Shown piece by piece: positions 1-7,464 of a DNA stretch of 11,654 nucleotides (the first letter of the stretch is position 1; the number at the start of each line of letters is the position of its first letter). The position numbers and the translations under genes were made by a program. The notes beneath the pieces were generated by a model. It worked only from the letters and a program-made list of their open reading frames with translations, did not search any database and was not told where the DNA came from. The DNA is from an uncultured Caulobacterales bacterium (lineage in GTDB: Bacteria; Pseudomonadota; Alphaproteobacteria; Caulobacterales; Maricaulaceae), in contig CALJNJ010000321.1 in the NCBI GenBank assembly GCA_937981945.1, positions 1 through 11,654 on the forward strand, read 5' to 3'.

Positions 1-278
1 ACGGCAGATTGCGGATAGATGATGGCTTTTTTCGGATCAACGCCCGCCGCGAGGAAGGCCGCTGCGATGTGCCGGGTTTGTTGAGCCAGCTCTTTGGGAT
101 CCTGCCAAACCGTCACAGCGTGCAAATCGACGATACAATAAACGCAATCATGCTCTTCCTGCAGGTCGACAAACTTTTTTAGGGCGCCCAGATAATTTCC
201 CAAATGCAGAGAGCCCGATGGCTGGACACCGGAAAAAACCCGTTCAGGGCCGGAATATTCGGCAGATTGATCGCTCAT
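1..278 (-). CDS. trpS: Tryptophanyl-tRNA synthetase, N-terminal 92 residues (3' end beyond window)
   Basis: Class I aminoacyl-tRNA synthetase that charges tRNA-Trp with tryptophan using ATP in the cytoplasm. Only the N-terminal 92 codons are inside the window; the gene runs off the left edge, so the KMSKS loop is not visible. The visible part contains [18 protein letters not shown] (residues 16-33). This is the TrpS form of the class I HIGH signature, here H25-L-G-N28, at the usual distance from the N-terminus. It is followed by the Rossmann-fold stretch with [12 protein letters not shown] and the [14 protein letters not shown] helix typical of the family. The ATG at 276-278 is preceded by GAGG with a 6-base spacer, which supports this start. 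The gene lies 58 bases downstream of murJ in the same direction and may be read from the same transcript. No frameshift is seen. The identification is firm from the motif; completeness cannot be judged. Confidence 0.95.
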   Translation of the reverse strand, partial: MSDQSAEYSGPERVFSGVQPSGSLHLGNYLGALKKFVDLQEEHDCVYCIVDLHAVTVWQDPKELAQQTRHIAAAFLAAGVDPKKAIIYPQSA

Positions 279-284
279 TTTTAG

Positions 285-288
285 CCTC
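285..288 (-). promoter_or_regulatory. Ribosome binding site of trpS
   Basis: GAGG on the minus strand, separated by six bases (CTAAAA) from the trpS ATG at 276-278. It is one of the two clear Shine-Dalgarno sequences in the window and fixes the trpS start. It also shows that trpS has its own ribosome entry, unlike the overlapped genes upstream. Confidence 0.7.
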
Positions 289-300
289 AGAATTAAAGTC

Positions 301-322
301 CGGGCTTTTAACACTTCGCCCG
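301..322. terminator. Inverted repeat between murJ and trpS, terminator-like
   Basis: A 5-bp perfect inverted repeat (CGGGC at 301-305, GCCCG at 318-322) with a 12-base loop sits in the 58-base gap between the murJ stop and the trpS start. On the plus strand it is followed at once by five T (323-327), the shape of a weak intrinsic terminator. On the minus strand, the direction of the genes, it is followed by GACTTTAATT, which is a poor U-tract. It could attenuate murJ read-through into trpS, stop antisense transcripts entering murJ, or be chance. The stem is short and the loop long, so confidence is low. Confidence 0.25.
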
Positions 323-336
323 TTTTTCACAAGTCC

Positions 337-1908
337 CTATCGGGATGTGCGGCGAAACGCATATTTGAAGTCAGCAATGCTGAAAGCCCGAAAGACAAAA
401 GAAAATACCGTGTAGCTCGCGATCCCGAACGCGCACACTAAAAACAAAAATGTGTAATCGTTCAAAATACTGCCGTTAAGCCGGCTCTGGGCTTGTTTGG
501 CAGCAAACCAGGTCAAGGGTCCCATAACGGCGGCGGCGGCGGCAATTCGCGGAAGGCGCAAACGTAGTCTTTTGTCGAATTTCAAATAGCCTTCCCGCAG
601 AAGGACCCGGCTCAGCAGTAACACATTCGTCCACCCGGCGATGGTGGTTGCCAGTGCCAAGCCGTAAAAACCAATGGTGAAAAACAGAGCCGCACCCAGA
701 CACAAATTAATAATCGCAGAGATTGCCGCGTAGATCATTGGGGTTCTGGTGTTTTCGCGGGCAAAAAATGCCGGTGTCAAAACTTTGATAAGAACGAAAG
801 CCGGCAGGCCAAAGGCAAACATTTGCAGCGCTTTCGCTGTTTGGGCCGTATCGGAGGCAACAAAACGCCCACGTTCAAACAAGCCCCCTATCAGAAACTC
901 CGGCATTACGGCCAAAGCAATTGTTGCCGGCAGGGTCAGATAAGCGGTGATTTCCAATGCCCGGTTCAAACTGCTCATAGCGCCGCTGTCATCGCCGGCG
1001 CGCAGACGCCGGGATAATGCCGGCAGCAACGCAACGCCCATGGCGATGCCGATAATCCCAAGCGGTAATTGATAAAGGCGATCGGAATAATACAGCCAAC
1101 TGGCAGCCCCTTCTTTAAAGGTTGCCATGAGGTGACTGACCGTGATGTTGATATGGGTGATGCCGGCGGAAATCATACCCGGGACACCTAATATCCAAAG
1201 CCGCTTGACGCCCGGCGTGAGGCGCGGCCGGTAAAGCGGTAATTTAATATTGCTGCGTTTGATACCGTAAAACAAAAGGGCGAGCTGAAAAATACCCGAC
1301 ACACTCATACCAATACTTAAATACAGGGCCAGACGTTCCAAAGAAATCTCGCCGCGTGTGGCAAAGACTAAAATAGAAATGGTCACCACATTATACAGCA
1401 CGGGAACAAATGCGGCGATGGCAAACCTGTTATGTGTATTCAGCATGCCTGACAGCAGCGCCGCCAATGACATCATCAGCAAATACGGCATGGTGATACG
1501 GGCATAAAGTACCGCTAAATCATAGACTGATGATTGCCCCGGATCGGCCAGTTTATCCAAACCGCCGCCAATAATGTTGAGCGTCCACGGCATGGTAATT
1601 TGGAAACCGATAACAATGATAGCAACCAGTAATAAGAGCGCCGAAAAGGCTTCTCCGGCAAATCCGGCTGCATCTTCGTCGCCTTGATTTTCAATACGCC
1701 TGGCATAGAGCGGAATAAAGGCGGCGTTAAACGCGCCTTCGGCGAACATACGCCGAAATAAATTGGGGAGTTTCGTGGCCGTAATCAGCGCGTCATTGAT
1801 AACACTCGCGCCCAGATAATTTGCCGTCAGAATATCCCGCACAAGGCCGAGAACCCGGCTCATCAGCGTAAAGAAGCTGATGATGGCGGTTGATCTTATG
1901 AGTTTCAT
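337..1908 (-). CDS. murJ: Lipid II flippase MurJ (MviN family)
   Basis: Integral membrane protein of 523 residues, the usual length, of the MOP exporter superfamily. MurJ moves undecaprenyl-linked lipid II from the inner to the outer face of the cytoplasmic membrane for peptidoglycan synthesis. The N-terminus carries the MviN signature: SRVLGLVRDIL at residues 17-27 and KLPNLFRRMFAEGAFNAAF at 46-64. Residues R18, R24, D39, R52 and E57, known to be needed in the E. coli protein, are present at the same numbers. The YYSDRLYQLPLG segment (about 273-284) carries the arginine matching the central-cavity Arg of E. coli MurJ. Hydrophobic segments run along the whole length, consistent with about 14 helices. 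The ATG overlaps the glnD stop by four bases (ATGA) and no strong Shine-Dalgarno sequence is seen, so translation is probably coupled to glnD. The stop is TAG. No sign of damage. Confidence 0.97.
   Translation of the reverse strand: MKLIRSTAIISFFTLMSRVLGLVRDILTANYLGASVINDALITATKLPNLFRRMFAEGAFNAAFIPLYARRIENQGDEDAAGFAGEAFSALLLLVAIIVIGFQITMPWTLNIIGGGLDKLADPGQSSVYDLAVLYARITMPYLLMMSLAALLSGMLNTHNRFAIAAFVPVLYNVVTISILVFATRGEISLERLALYLSIGMSVSGIFQLALLFYGIKRSNIKLPLYRPRLTPGVKRLWILGVPGMISAGITHINITVSHLMATFKEGAASWLYYSDRLYQLPLGIIGIAMGVALLPALSRRLRAGDDSGAMSSLNRALEITAYLTLPATIALAVMPEFLIGGLFERGRFVASDTAQTAKALQMFAFGLPAFVLIKVLTPAFFARENTRTPMIYAAISAIINLCLGAALFFTIGFYGLALATTIAGWTNVLLLSRVLLREGYLKFDKRLRLRLPRIAAAAAVMGPLTWFAAKQAQSRLNGSILNDYTFLFLVCAFGIASYTVFSFVFRAFSIADFKYAFRRTSR
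1905..1908 (-). other. glnD/murJ four-base ATGA overlap
   Basis: On the minus strand the murJ ATG and the glnD TGA share the bases ATGA. The stretch just upstream (GGGGCCAAAGCGGC) offers no well-placed Shine-Dalgarno sequence. This is the classic arrangement for termination-reinitiation coupling, so MurJ output is expected to follow GlnD translation. Confidence 0.8.
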
Positions 1909-4724
1909 GCCGCTTTGGCCCCGGCGGACTGATCCAGAATTTCTATCAGGCTTTGACGCAGACGTTTTTTCTGCGCTGAGGTCAGACGGCCGGACGGGCC
2001 TTTGACGTAAAAGGCGTCGATTGCGCGATTGCCGACAACTTCGATATGAGCCGACAAAATACTGACTTCTTCGCTCAGCAATCCATTGCCCAGAGCATAT
2101 AAAAGCCCCGGTCGGTCGCGGCCTTCAATCTCGATAATGGTTTGGTTTTCCTCTACGCCTTTTTCGATAAATCTGACGGCCGGCTTCACCGGGATGGCCG
2201 CCGCCCGGCGCGTGATTTTTCGGGCGGGGACCTGAATTGAAATTTCTTCTCCGGAAAGGCAGGCCCGAATACGCCCGCGCAAATTTTCAAGCATGTGATT
2301 ATTCATACGTCCGAAGGCCAGGCTTTCTTTGTTTTGAAGATAAAACACATCCATGACGCGGCCGTTGTGACCGGTGTGCAGACGGGCGCCGGCGATTTGC
2401 GCGCCGCACGCCGAAATAACCCCGGTCAAATCCGCAAACAGCCCTATCCTGTCACGGGTTAAAACCCAAAGCTCCGTTATATCGTCGGGTTTGTGCACCC
2501 GCGTGTGCACCCCGTCATCGAGACCTGAGTTTAAGACGCTGTCAAAAAAGCGCGCATGCCGCACAAGAGACCGCATGGTATGACCCATCCAATAAGCGTT
2601 CCCAAGCTCATGGGTGATAGGCTCGATGCGTTCAATCATCCCGTCCGGTAAATGTTCTTCGAGTTGCAATTTCGCAGCGGCAGCTTTGGCGACAGGTTCA
2701 AGATCGGATTTGCCTTCCAAGAAATTGGCCGTTGCCAAATATAATTCCCGCAAAAGAGACTTCTTCCAATCGTTCCAAACGCCGGGCCCGACGGCGCGAA
2801 TATCGACCACGGTTAAAGCGTATAGCATTTGCAAGCGTGAGGTCGAACCGACCATTGACCCAAATTCTGAAATGGTTTCAGGGTTTGAAATATCACGGCG
2901 CTGCGCCGTTTCGCTCATGTCCAAATGTCGCCGGACAAGCCAGGAAACAGCATCTTTAAATTCTTTGGACATATCCATTCGCCGAAGCGCTTTGCGGGCG
3001 AGCTGCGAGCCTTCAATACATTGATCGCCTTTACCTTTGCCGGTGTCATGGAGCAGGCAAGCCAGATAGACGGTCAGTCTTTGATCACGTGAAAAGTTTT
3101 GGACAATATCCGTCAATAGCGGAAGTTTATCCTTCAGTTCGCCGGCTTCCAGATCGCTGAAATTGTCAACCAATCTCAATGTGTGCTCGTCCACCGTATA
3201 GGCGTGGTGCATGTTGAATTGCGTGCGGGCTACAATGCCGCCGAACTCTTGCATATACCTGCCGAGGACGCCGGACTCGTTCATGACTTTAAGCGTGGCG
3301 TATGGGGCTTTGGACTTCAGCAAAATGTTTTGGAAGGTTTCGGCGTTGTCAGGATCGCGTCTGAATTCATTGTCGATCAGGTTTCGTCTGAAATCGATGG
3401 CCGATAACGCATCAGGGTGAATATCCACATTGCGCAACCCGGCGATTTCAAACAGTTTGAGAATAAGACCCGGCTGTTCTCTGATTTGCATGGGGTCTTT
3501 GAACATGAGCCGCCCGTGATCCAGCAGGAAATCCGTTTCTTTCATTTTGCGTCGTGAGTTTGGCAAAAATGCGTCCAAACCTTTGGGCAGGCGTAAAGAC
3601 TTTTCGGCTTCGAGCTTGGCACAGGCAATCCGCGTCAGCGCGCCAACATCGCGGGCATTTCGGAAATACTCCCGCATAAAGCCCTCGACGGCTTCTTCAA
3701 TCGGACCCGAAGCATAGCCCATTTTTCGGGACAGCTCGGTCTGCCGGTCAAAACTGAGGGTTTCCGCCGCGCGCCCTGCGATCAGGTGCAGATATATTCG
3801 GGAGCGCCACAGAAAATCAGCAGCCCGTTCAAATCGGGTGGCCGCCCCTTTATCGAAGAGCCCCATATCCACATAAATACCGGTTTTTTGGGCGTCTGTA
3901 ATTTGCCCGTCTTTATCCAAAAAACGCGCGATCCAATACAGGACGTGCAGATCGCGAAGACCGCCTTTTCCTTCTTTGATATTGGGTTCAATCACATAAC
4001 GGGAATTACCTTCGCGGGCATGACGAATATCCCGTTCTTCCAGCTTTGCTGCGATAAAGTTTCGGCCTTTGCCTTTGGTGATATCTTTTCTGAATTTCGT
4101 GAACAGTTTCTCAGCCAAGGGGAGGTGACCGCAAATATGCCGAATATCCAAAAGGGCGGTCAGGATGGTTTGATCGGCTTTGGCCATTTGAATATTTTGG
4201 TCAATGGTTCGGATGGATTGGCCGACTTTCAAGCCCATATCCCACAAAATATAGAGCATATATTCCGTGACCTTCTCGGCGTATTTTTCACCTTTTTTGT
4301 CAGGCAGTAAAAACAAGAGATCCAGATCAGAGAAGGGCGCCATCTCGCCGCGTCCGTACCCGCCAACCGCACAGACAGCCATTTCCGGGGTTTTGGCATC
4401 CGGCTTTTCAACCACAAATTCGATGGTGAAACGATAAAGGGCTGACACGATCGCGTCGTGAACGGAGGCGATAAGCCGGGCCGTTTCAATGCCGCCGTGC
4501 CGGCCTTTATCGAATAATGTATAGGCATCGTCCAAGGCTGCTTCACGCGCGCTCTTCAGCAGGTCCAGAAGCGCCGTCCGATTGGCGTCATGGTCATCCC
4601 CGAACGGCGCCATGTTTTCGAATAAATCATTGGCATCAATAGCGCCTTGCGGGGCATCTGACCGGCCCGGGATAACCGGTTTGGCCGGTTTACGTTTGCG
4701 TTTAAAGACAGGGCGACGGGACAT
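1905..4724 (-). CDS. glnD: Bifunctional [protein-PII] uridylyltransferase / uridylyl-removing enzyme GlnD
   Basis: Primary nitrogen sensor. It adds UMP to PII proteins (GlnB/GlnK) when glutamine is low and removes it when glutamine is high, so setting glutamine synthetase activity and Ntr signalling. At 939 residues it is normal for alphaproteobacteria. Domains in order: a basic N-terminal tail (about 1-25); nucleotidyltransferase with GGYGRGEMAPFSDLDL at 121-136, D133 and D135 being the metal ligands; the GlnD linker domain including EPNIKEGKGGLRDLH (246-260); an HD hydrolase domain with the YTVDEHT motif around H514, LLHDTGKGKGD with H559-D560, and H600 in RRHLDMS; and two ACT domains beginning near DRIGLFADLTG (758-768) and DRPGLLYALGN (870-880) that bind glutamine. 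All catalytic signatures are intact, so both activities are expected. The ATG shares one base with the mutS TAA and has no good Shine-Dalgarno sequence. It ends inside the murJ start. Confidence 0.98.
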   Translation of the reverse strand: MSRRPVFKRKRKPAKPVIPGRSDAPQGAIDANDLFENMAPFGDDHDANRTALLDLLKSAREAALDDAYTLFDKGRHGGIETARLIASVHDAIVSALYRFTIEFVVEKPDAKTPEMAVCAVGGYGRGEMAPFSDLDLLFLLPDKKGEKYAEKVTEYMLYILWDMGLKVGQSIRTIDQNIQMAKADQTILTALLDIRHICGHLPLAEKLFTKFRKDITKGKGRNFIAAKLEERDIRHAREGNSRYVIEPNIKEGKGGLRDLHVLYWIARFLDKDGQITDAQKTGIYVDMGLFDKGAATRFERAADFLWRSRIYLHLIAGRAAETLSFDRQTELSRKMGYASGPIEEAVEGFMREYFRNARDVGALTRIACAKLEAEKSLRLPKGLDAFLPNSRRKMKETDFLLDHGRLMFKDPMQIREQPGLILKLFEIAGLRNVDIHPDALSAIDFRRNLIDNEFRRDPDNAETFQNILLKSKAPYATLKVMNESGVLGRYMQEFGGIVARTQFNMHHAYTVDEHTLRLVDNFSDLEAGELKDKLPLLTDIVQNFSRDQRLTVYLACLLHDTGKGKGDQCIEGSQLARKALRRMDMSKEFKDAVSWLVRRHLDMSETAQRRDISNPETISEFGSMVGSTSRLQMLYALTVVDIRAVGPGVWNDWKKSLLRELYLATANFLEGKSDLEPVAKAAAAKLQLEEHLPDGMIERIEPITHELGNAYWMGHTMRSLVRHARFFDSVLNSGLDDGVHTRVHKPDDITELWVLTRDRIGLFADLTGVISACGAQIAGARLHTGHNGRVMDVFYLQNKESLAFGRMNNHMLENLRGRIRACLSGEEISIQVPARKITRRAAAIPVKPAVRFIEKGVEENQTIIEIEGRDRPGLLYALGNGLLSEEVSILSAHIEVVGNRAIDAFYVKGPSGRLTSAQKKRLRQSLIEILDQSAGAKAA
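4724..4724 (-). other. mutS/glnD one-base TAATG overlap
   Basis: The last base of the mutS TAA stop is the first base of the glnD ATG (TAATG on the minus strand, 4722-4726). The nearest purine-rich stretch, AAAAGAAG, ends about 12 bases from the ATG, which is too far for efficient independent initiation. Coupled reinitiation after mutS is the likely route. Confidence 0.75.
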
Positions 4725-7417
4725 TAGATTTCAGACTTCTTTTGGCGCATTTTTAAATCATACAGCAAATCCAAAGCTTCGCGGGGTGATAACTCATCAG
4801 GATTAAGGGCGCTGATGGCTTTATCTATATCTGAAGGCTCTTGTTTGACGGGCGCAATATTGGCTGAAAACAAGGGTAAGTTTCCCAAAAGATCTTGGGA
4901 TTTATCTTGGCTGTCCTCAAGATTATTTAAAACGTCCCGGGCTCGTTTGACGGCCGCCGGAGGAAGGCCGGCCAGTTTCGCCACTTGCACGCCGTATGAT
5001 TTATCAGCAGCGCCGGGTTTTACATCATGAAGAAATATCAATTCGCCATCCCATTCTTTGGCTCGCAGGCAGGCATTTGATGCGCCGTCAAGCTCTTCGG
5101 CGAGATCCGTTAATTCATGATAATGTGTTGCAAATAAGGCCCGCGCGCCATTGACTTCATGAAGATGCTCTGCCGTGGCCCAGGCAATCGACAAACCATC
5201 AAATGTGGCGGTTCCCCGGCCGATCTCATCCAGAATGACAAAACTCTTAGGACCGGCCTGATTAAGGATGGCCGCGGTCTCAATCATTTCCGTCATAAAT
5301 GTCGAGCGGCCTTTTGAAAGATCATCGGATGCACCGACCCGTGAAAAAACACTGTCCGCTATGCCGATCCGGGCGGACTGAGCGGGCACAAACCAGCCGG
5401 CCTGTGCCAAGACAAACATGAGCGCGTTTTGACGAAGATAGGTCGATTTACCGGCCATATTCGGCCCTGTAATCAATGTCAGTCGCGGTGCTGATTTGCC
5501 GGCCGCGTCCAGAAGACAATCATTGGACGTAAAATTGTCACCGGAGTTTTTCAGGGCGGCTTCAACGACCGGGTGACGACCGCCTTTAATGTCAAAGACC
5601 GAGCTGTCTTCGATCTTGGGCCGAACGCCGTTTTCAATCTCCGCCCAGACAGAAGCCGCGCACTGCACATCAATGACGGCAAGCGCTTGAGCGGCGCGGC
5701 GCAGATCATCAGCCAGGCCGGTAATGCGCTCGGCAAATTCGGCAAAAATCTCAATCTCCAATGCCAGCGCTTTATCGGCCGCGCCCGAGATCTGACTGTC
5801 CAAATCCGCCAGCTCAGTTGTGGTGAACCGAATTCCGCTCACTAGGGTCTGGCGATGGATAAACGGGCTGTCCGCGCCCATAGAGAGCATTTGGTCCGCA
5901 TATTTGGGTGTGACTTCAATGAAGTAGCCGAGCACATTATTGTGTTTTATTTTGAGGGTCTGGACGTTTGCTTTTTCCGCATATTGGGATTGCAGTCCGG
6001 CCACGATTTTACGGCTGTCATCCCTTAAGCTGCGTAAATCATCCAAAGGCTTATGATAGCCGTCTCTGATATATCCCCCATCGCGGGACAGCATGGGCAC
6101 ATCATCTTTGAAGGCGGCGCCAATGTCACTCAACAGCTCGCTGAGCTGATCATTCCGGTCAAAGTCAAAAGCTTCAATCGCCTGACTGATATTGTCCGGC
6201 AGTGCATCTTCGCCGGCTTCAATAACGGCTCGTATGTCCCGTCCGGCTTCTAAAGTTCGCTTAATGGCTAAGACGTCGCGCGGTCCGCCGCGGCTCAGTG
6301 AAATTCGGCTGGCGGCACGGGCCATATCTTGGCTTTGTTTGAGATGGTCGCGAACATCATTGCGCGCCTGTTCCTGACGGTTCCACCAATCGACCGCGTC
6401 ATGACGGGCTTTGATCTGCGCCGCATTGATTAATGGCCGGTTGAGCCGTTCGGATAACAGACGGGCACCGGGGCCTGTTACCGTTCGGTCGATGACGGCC
6501 AGTAAGGAGCCTGCCCGTTTTCCCTGTTGGGTGCGATCAATTTCCAAACCCATGCGAGTCGCGGGATCAATGGCCATAAAACCGGTGGCTGATTTTTGGC
6601 GCAAAGCCGAAAGACGAACGGGATTACCGGCCTGTGTCAGTTCCAAATAATCCAAAAGCGCGCCGGCCGCAGAGATTTCAGCCTTACTGAAATTCCCCCA
6701 GCCCGCCAGATCGGACACGCCGAAAACTTCTTTTAGGCGGCGCTCTGCGCTGCGGGTATCAAATTTACTGCCGGCGAGCGGCGTCAAAGCGGATGGACCA
6801 ACCGTCAACTCTGCCAAAAACTCCGGATCTTGGTAAAGCTTTTCCGGGAGCACTAATTCCCGCGGCGATAGGGCGGAGACTTCGCCAGGTAAACGCTCAG
6901 GATCGATTTCGCAGGTAAAGAAACTCCCGTCGGAAATATCGGCCCAGCTCAGGGCCATTTCGCCCGACAAGGTCCGGCAAACGCTCAAAATATAATTAGA
7001 GCCCCTAGCATCCAAAAGCGTATCTTCCGTAAGCGTTCCGGGGGTGACGGTTCGAACAACTTCACGTCTGACCACGGATTTCGACCCGCGTTTTTTAGCT
7101 TCGGCCGGGCTTTCTGTTTGCTCACAAACGGCCACGCGAAACCCTTTCTTGATCAAGCGCTGCAAATAGGTTTCCGCGGCGTGAACCGGGACGCCGCACA
7201 TCGGAATATCTGCGCCTTGATGTTTGCCCCGTTTGGTGAGGGCGATGTCGAGCGCTGAAGCTGCGCGAACCGCGTCATCGAAAAATAATTCGTAAAAATC
7301 ACCCATGCGATAGAACAATAAAATATTGTCGCCCACCTCCTGTTTGATACCCAAAAATTGAGCCATCATCGGAGTGACTTTGGTGGCTTTCGCCGGTTTG
7401 TCGACAGGAGCGTTCAT
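4724..7417 (-). CDS. mutS: DNA mismatch repair ATPase MutS
   Basis: Recognises mismatches and small loops in DNA and, with MutL, starts mismatch repair. From the ATG at 7415-7417 it has 897 residues, usual for alphaproteobacterial MutS. Domain I begins at TPMMAQFLGIK and has the mismatch-stacking motif F41-Y-E43 in RMGDFYELFFDDA. The connector, core/lever and clamp regions follow. The ATPase domain has Walker A TGPNMAGKST (residues 650-659, bases 5441-5470), the FVILDEIGRGTATFDGLS Walker B/signature region, and the ATHYHEL switch. The C-terminal SPREALDLLYDLK matches the oligomerisation tail. A longer reading starting at TTG 7426 (adding three residues) is possible, but the ATG is preferred. 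Neither has a clear Shine-Dalgarno sequence. It lies 47 bases downstream of ampG and overlaps glnD by one base. No missing residues noted. Confidence 0.98.
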   Translation of the reverse strand: MNAPVDKPAKATKVTPMMAQFLGIKQEVGDNILLFYRMGDFYELFFDDAVRAASALDIALTKRGKHQGADIPMCGVPVHAAETYLQRLIKKGFRVAVCEQTESPAEAKKRGSKSVVRREVVRTVTPGTLTEDTLLDARGSNYILSVCRTLSGEMALSWADISDGSFFTCEIDPERLPGEVSALSPRELVLPEKLYQDPEFLAELTVGPSALTPLAGSKFDTRSAERRLKEVFGVSDLAGWGNFSKAEISAAGALLDYLELTQAGNPVRLSALRQKSATGFMAIDPATRMGLEIDRTQQGKRAGSLLAVIDRTVTGPGARLLSERLNRPLINAAQIKARHDAVDWWNRQEQARNDVRDHLKQSQDMARAASRISLSRGGPRDVLAIKRTLEAGRDIRAVIEAGEDALPDNISQAIEAFDFDRNDQLSELLSDIGAAFKDDVPMLSRDGGYIRDGYHKPLDDLRSLRDDSRKIVAGLQSQYAEKANVQTLKIKHNNVLGYFIEVTPKYADQMLSMGADSPFIHRQTLVSGIRFTTTELADLDSQISGAADKALALEIEIFAEFAERITGLADDLRRAAQALAVIDVQCAASVWAEIENGVRPKIEDSSVFDIKGGRHPVVEAALKNSGDNFTSNDCLLDAAGKSAPRLTLITGPNMAGKSTYLRQNALMFVLAQAGWFVPAQSARIGIADSVFSRVGASDDLSKGRSTFMTEMIETAAILNQAGPKSFVILDEIGRGTATFDGLSIAWATAEHLHEVNGARALFATHYHELTDLAEELDGASNACLRAKEWDGELIFLHDVKPGAADKSYGVQVAKLAGLPPAAVKRARDVLNNLEDSQDKSQDLLGNLPLFSANIAPVKQEPSDIDKAISALNPDELSPREALDLLYDLKMRQKKSEI

Positions 7418-7464
7418 CAGACGCAAATTTCACTGATTCAGGGGGCGCCTGCAAGGCTTTGAGA
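7418..7464 (-). promoter_or_regulatory. ampG-mutS spacer with a small hairpin and a GANTC site
   Basis: These 47 bases separate the ampG stop from the mutS ATG. On the minus strand they contain CAGGCGCCCCCTG, able to form a 4-bp stem with a 5-base loop, and a GAATC (plus-strand GATTC at 7435-7439), which is a target of CcrM methyltransferase where that enzyme exists. No Shine-Dalgarno sequence and no convincing -35/-10 pair is visible. It may simply be an operon spacer. Confidence 0.3.

Noticed and set aside
2614..3024. Plus-strand open frame of 136 codons
   Set aside because: Antisense to the HD-domain region of glnD. Composition is that of a shadow frame, and no start signal is seen.
3786..4310. 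Plus-strand open frame of 174 codons
   Set aside because: It lies wholly inside glnD on the opposite strand, over a conserved nucleotidyltransferase region. The product resembles no family I recognise, and no ribosome site supports it.
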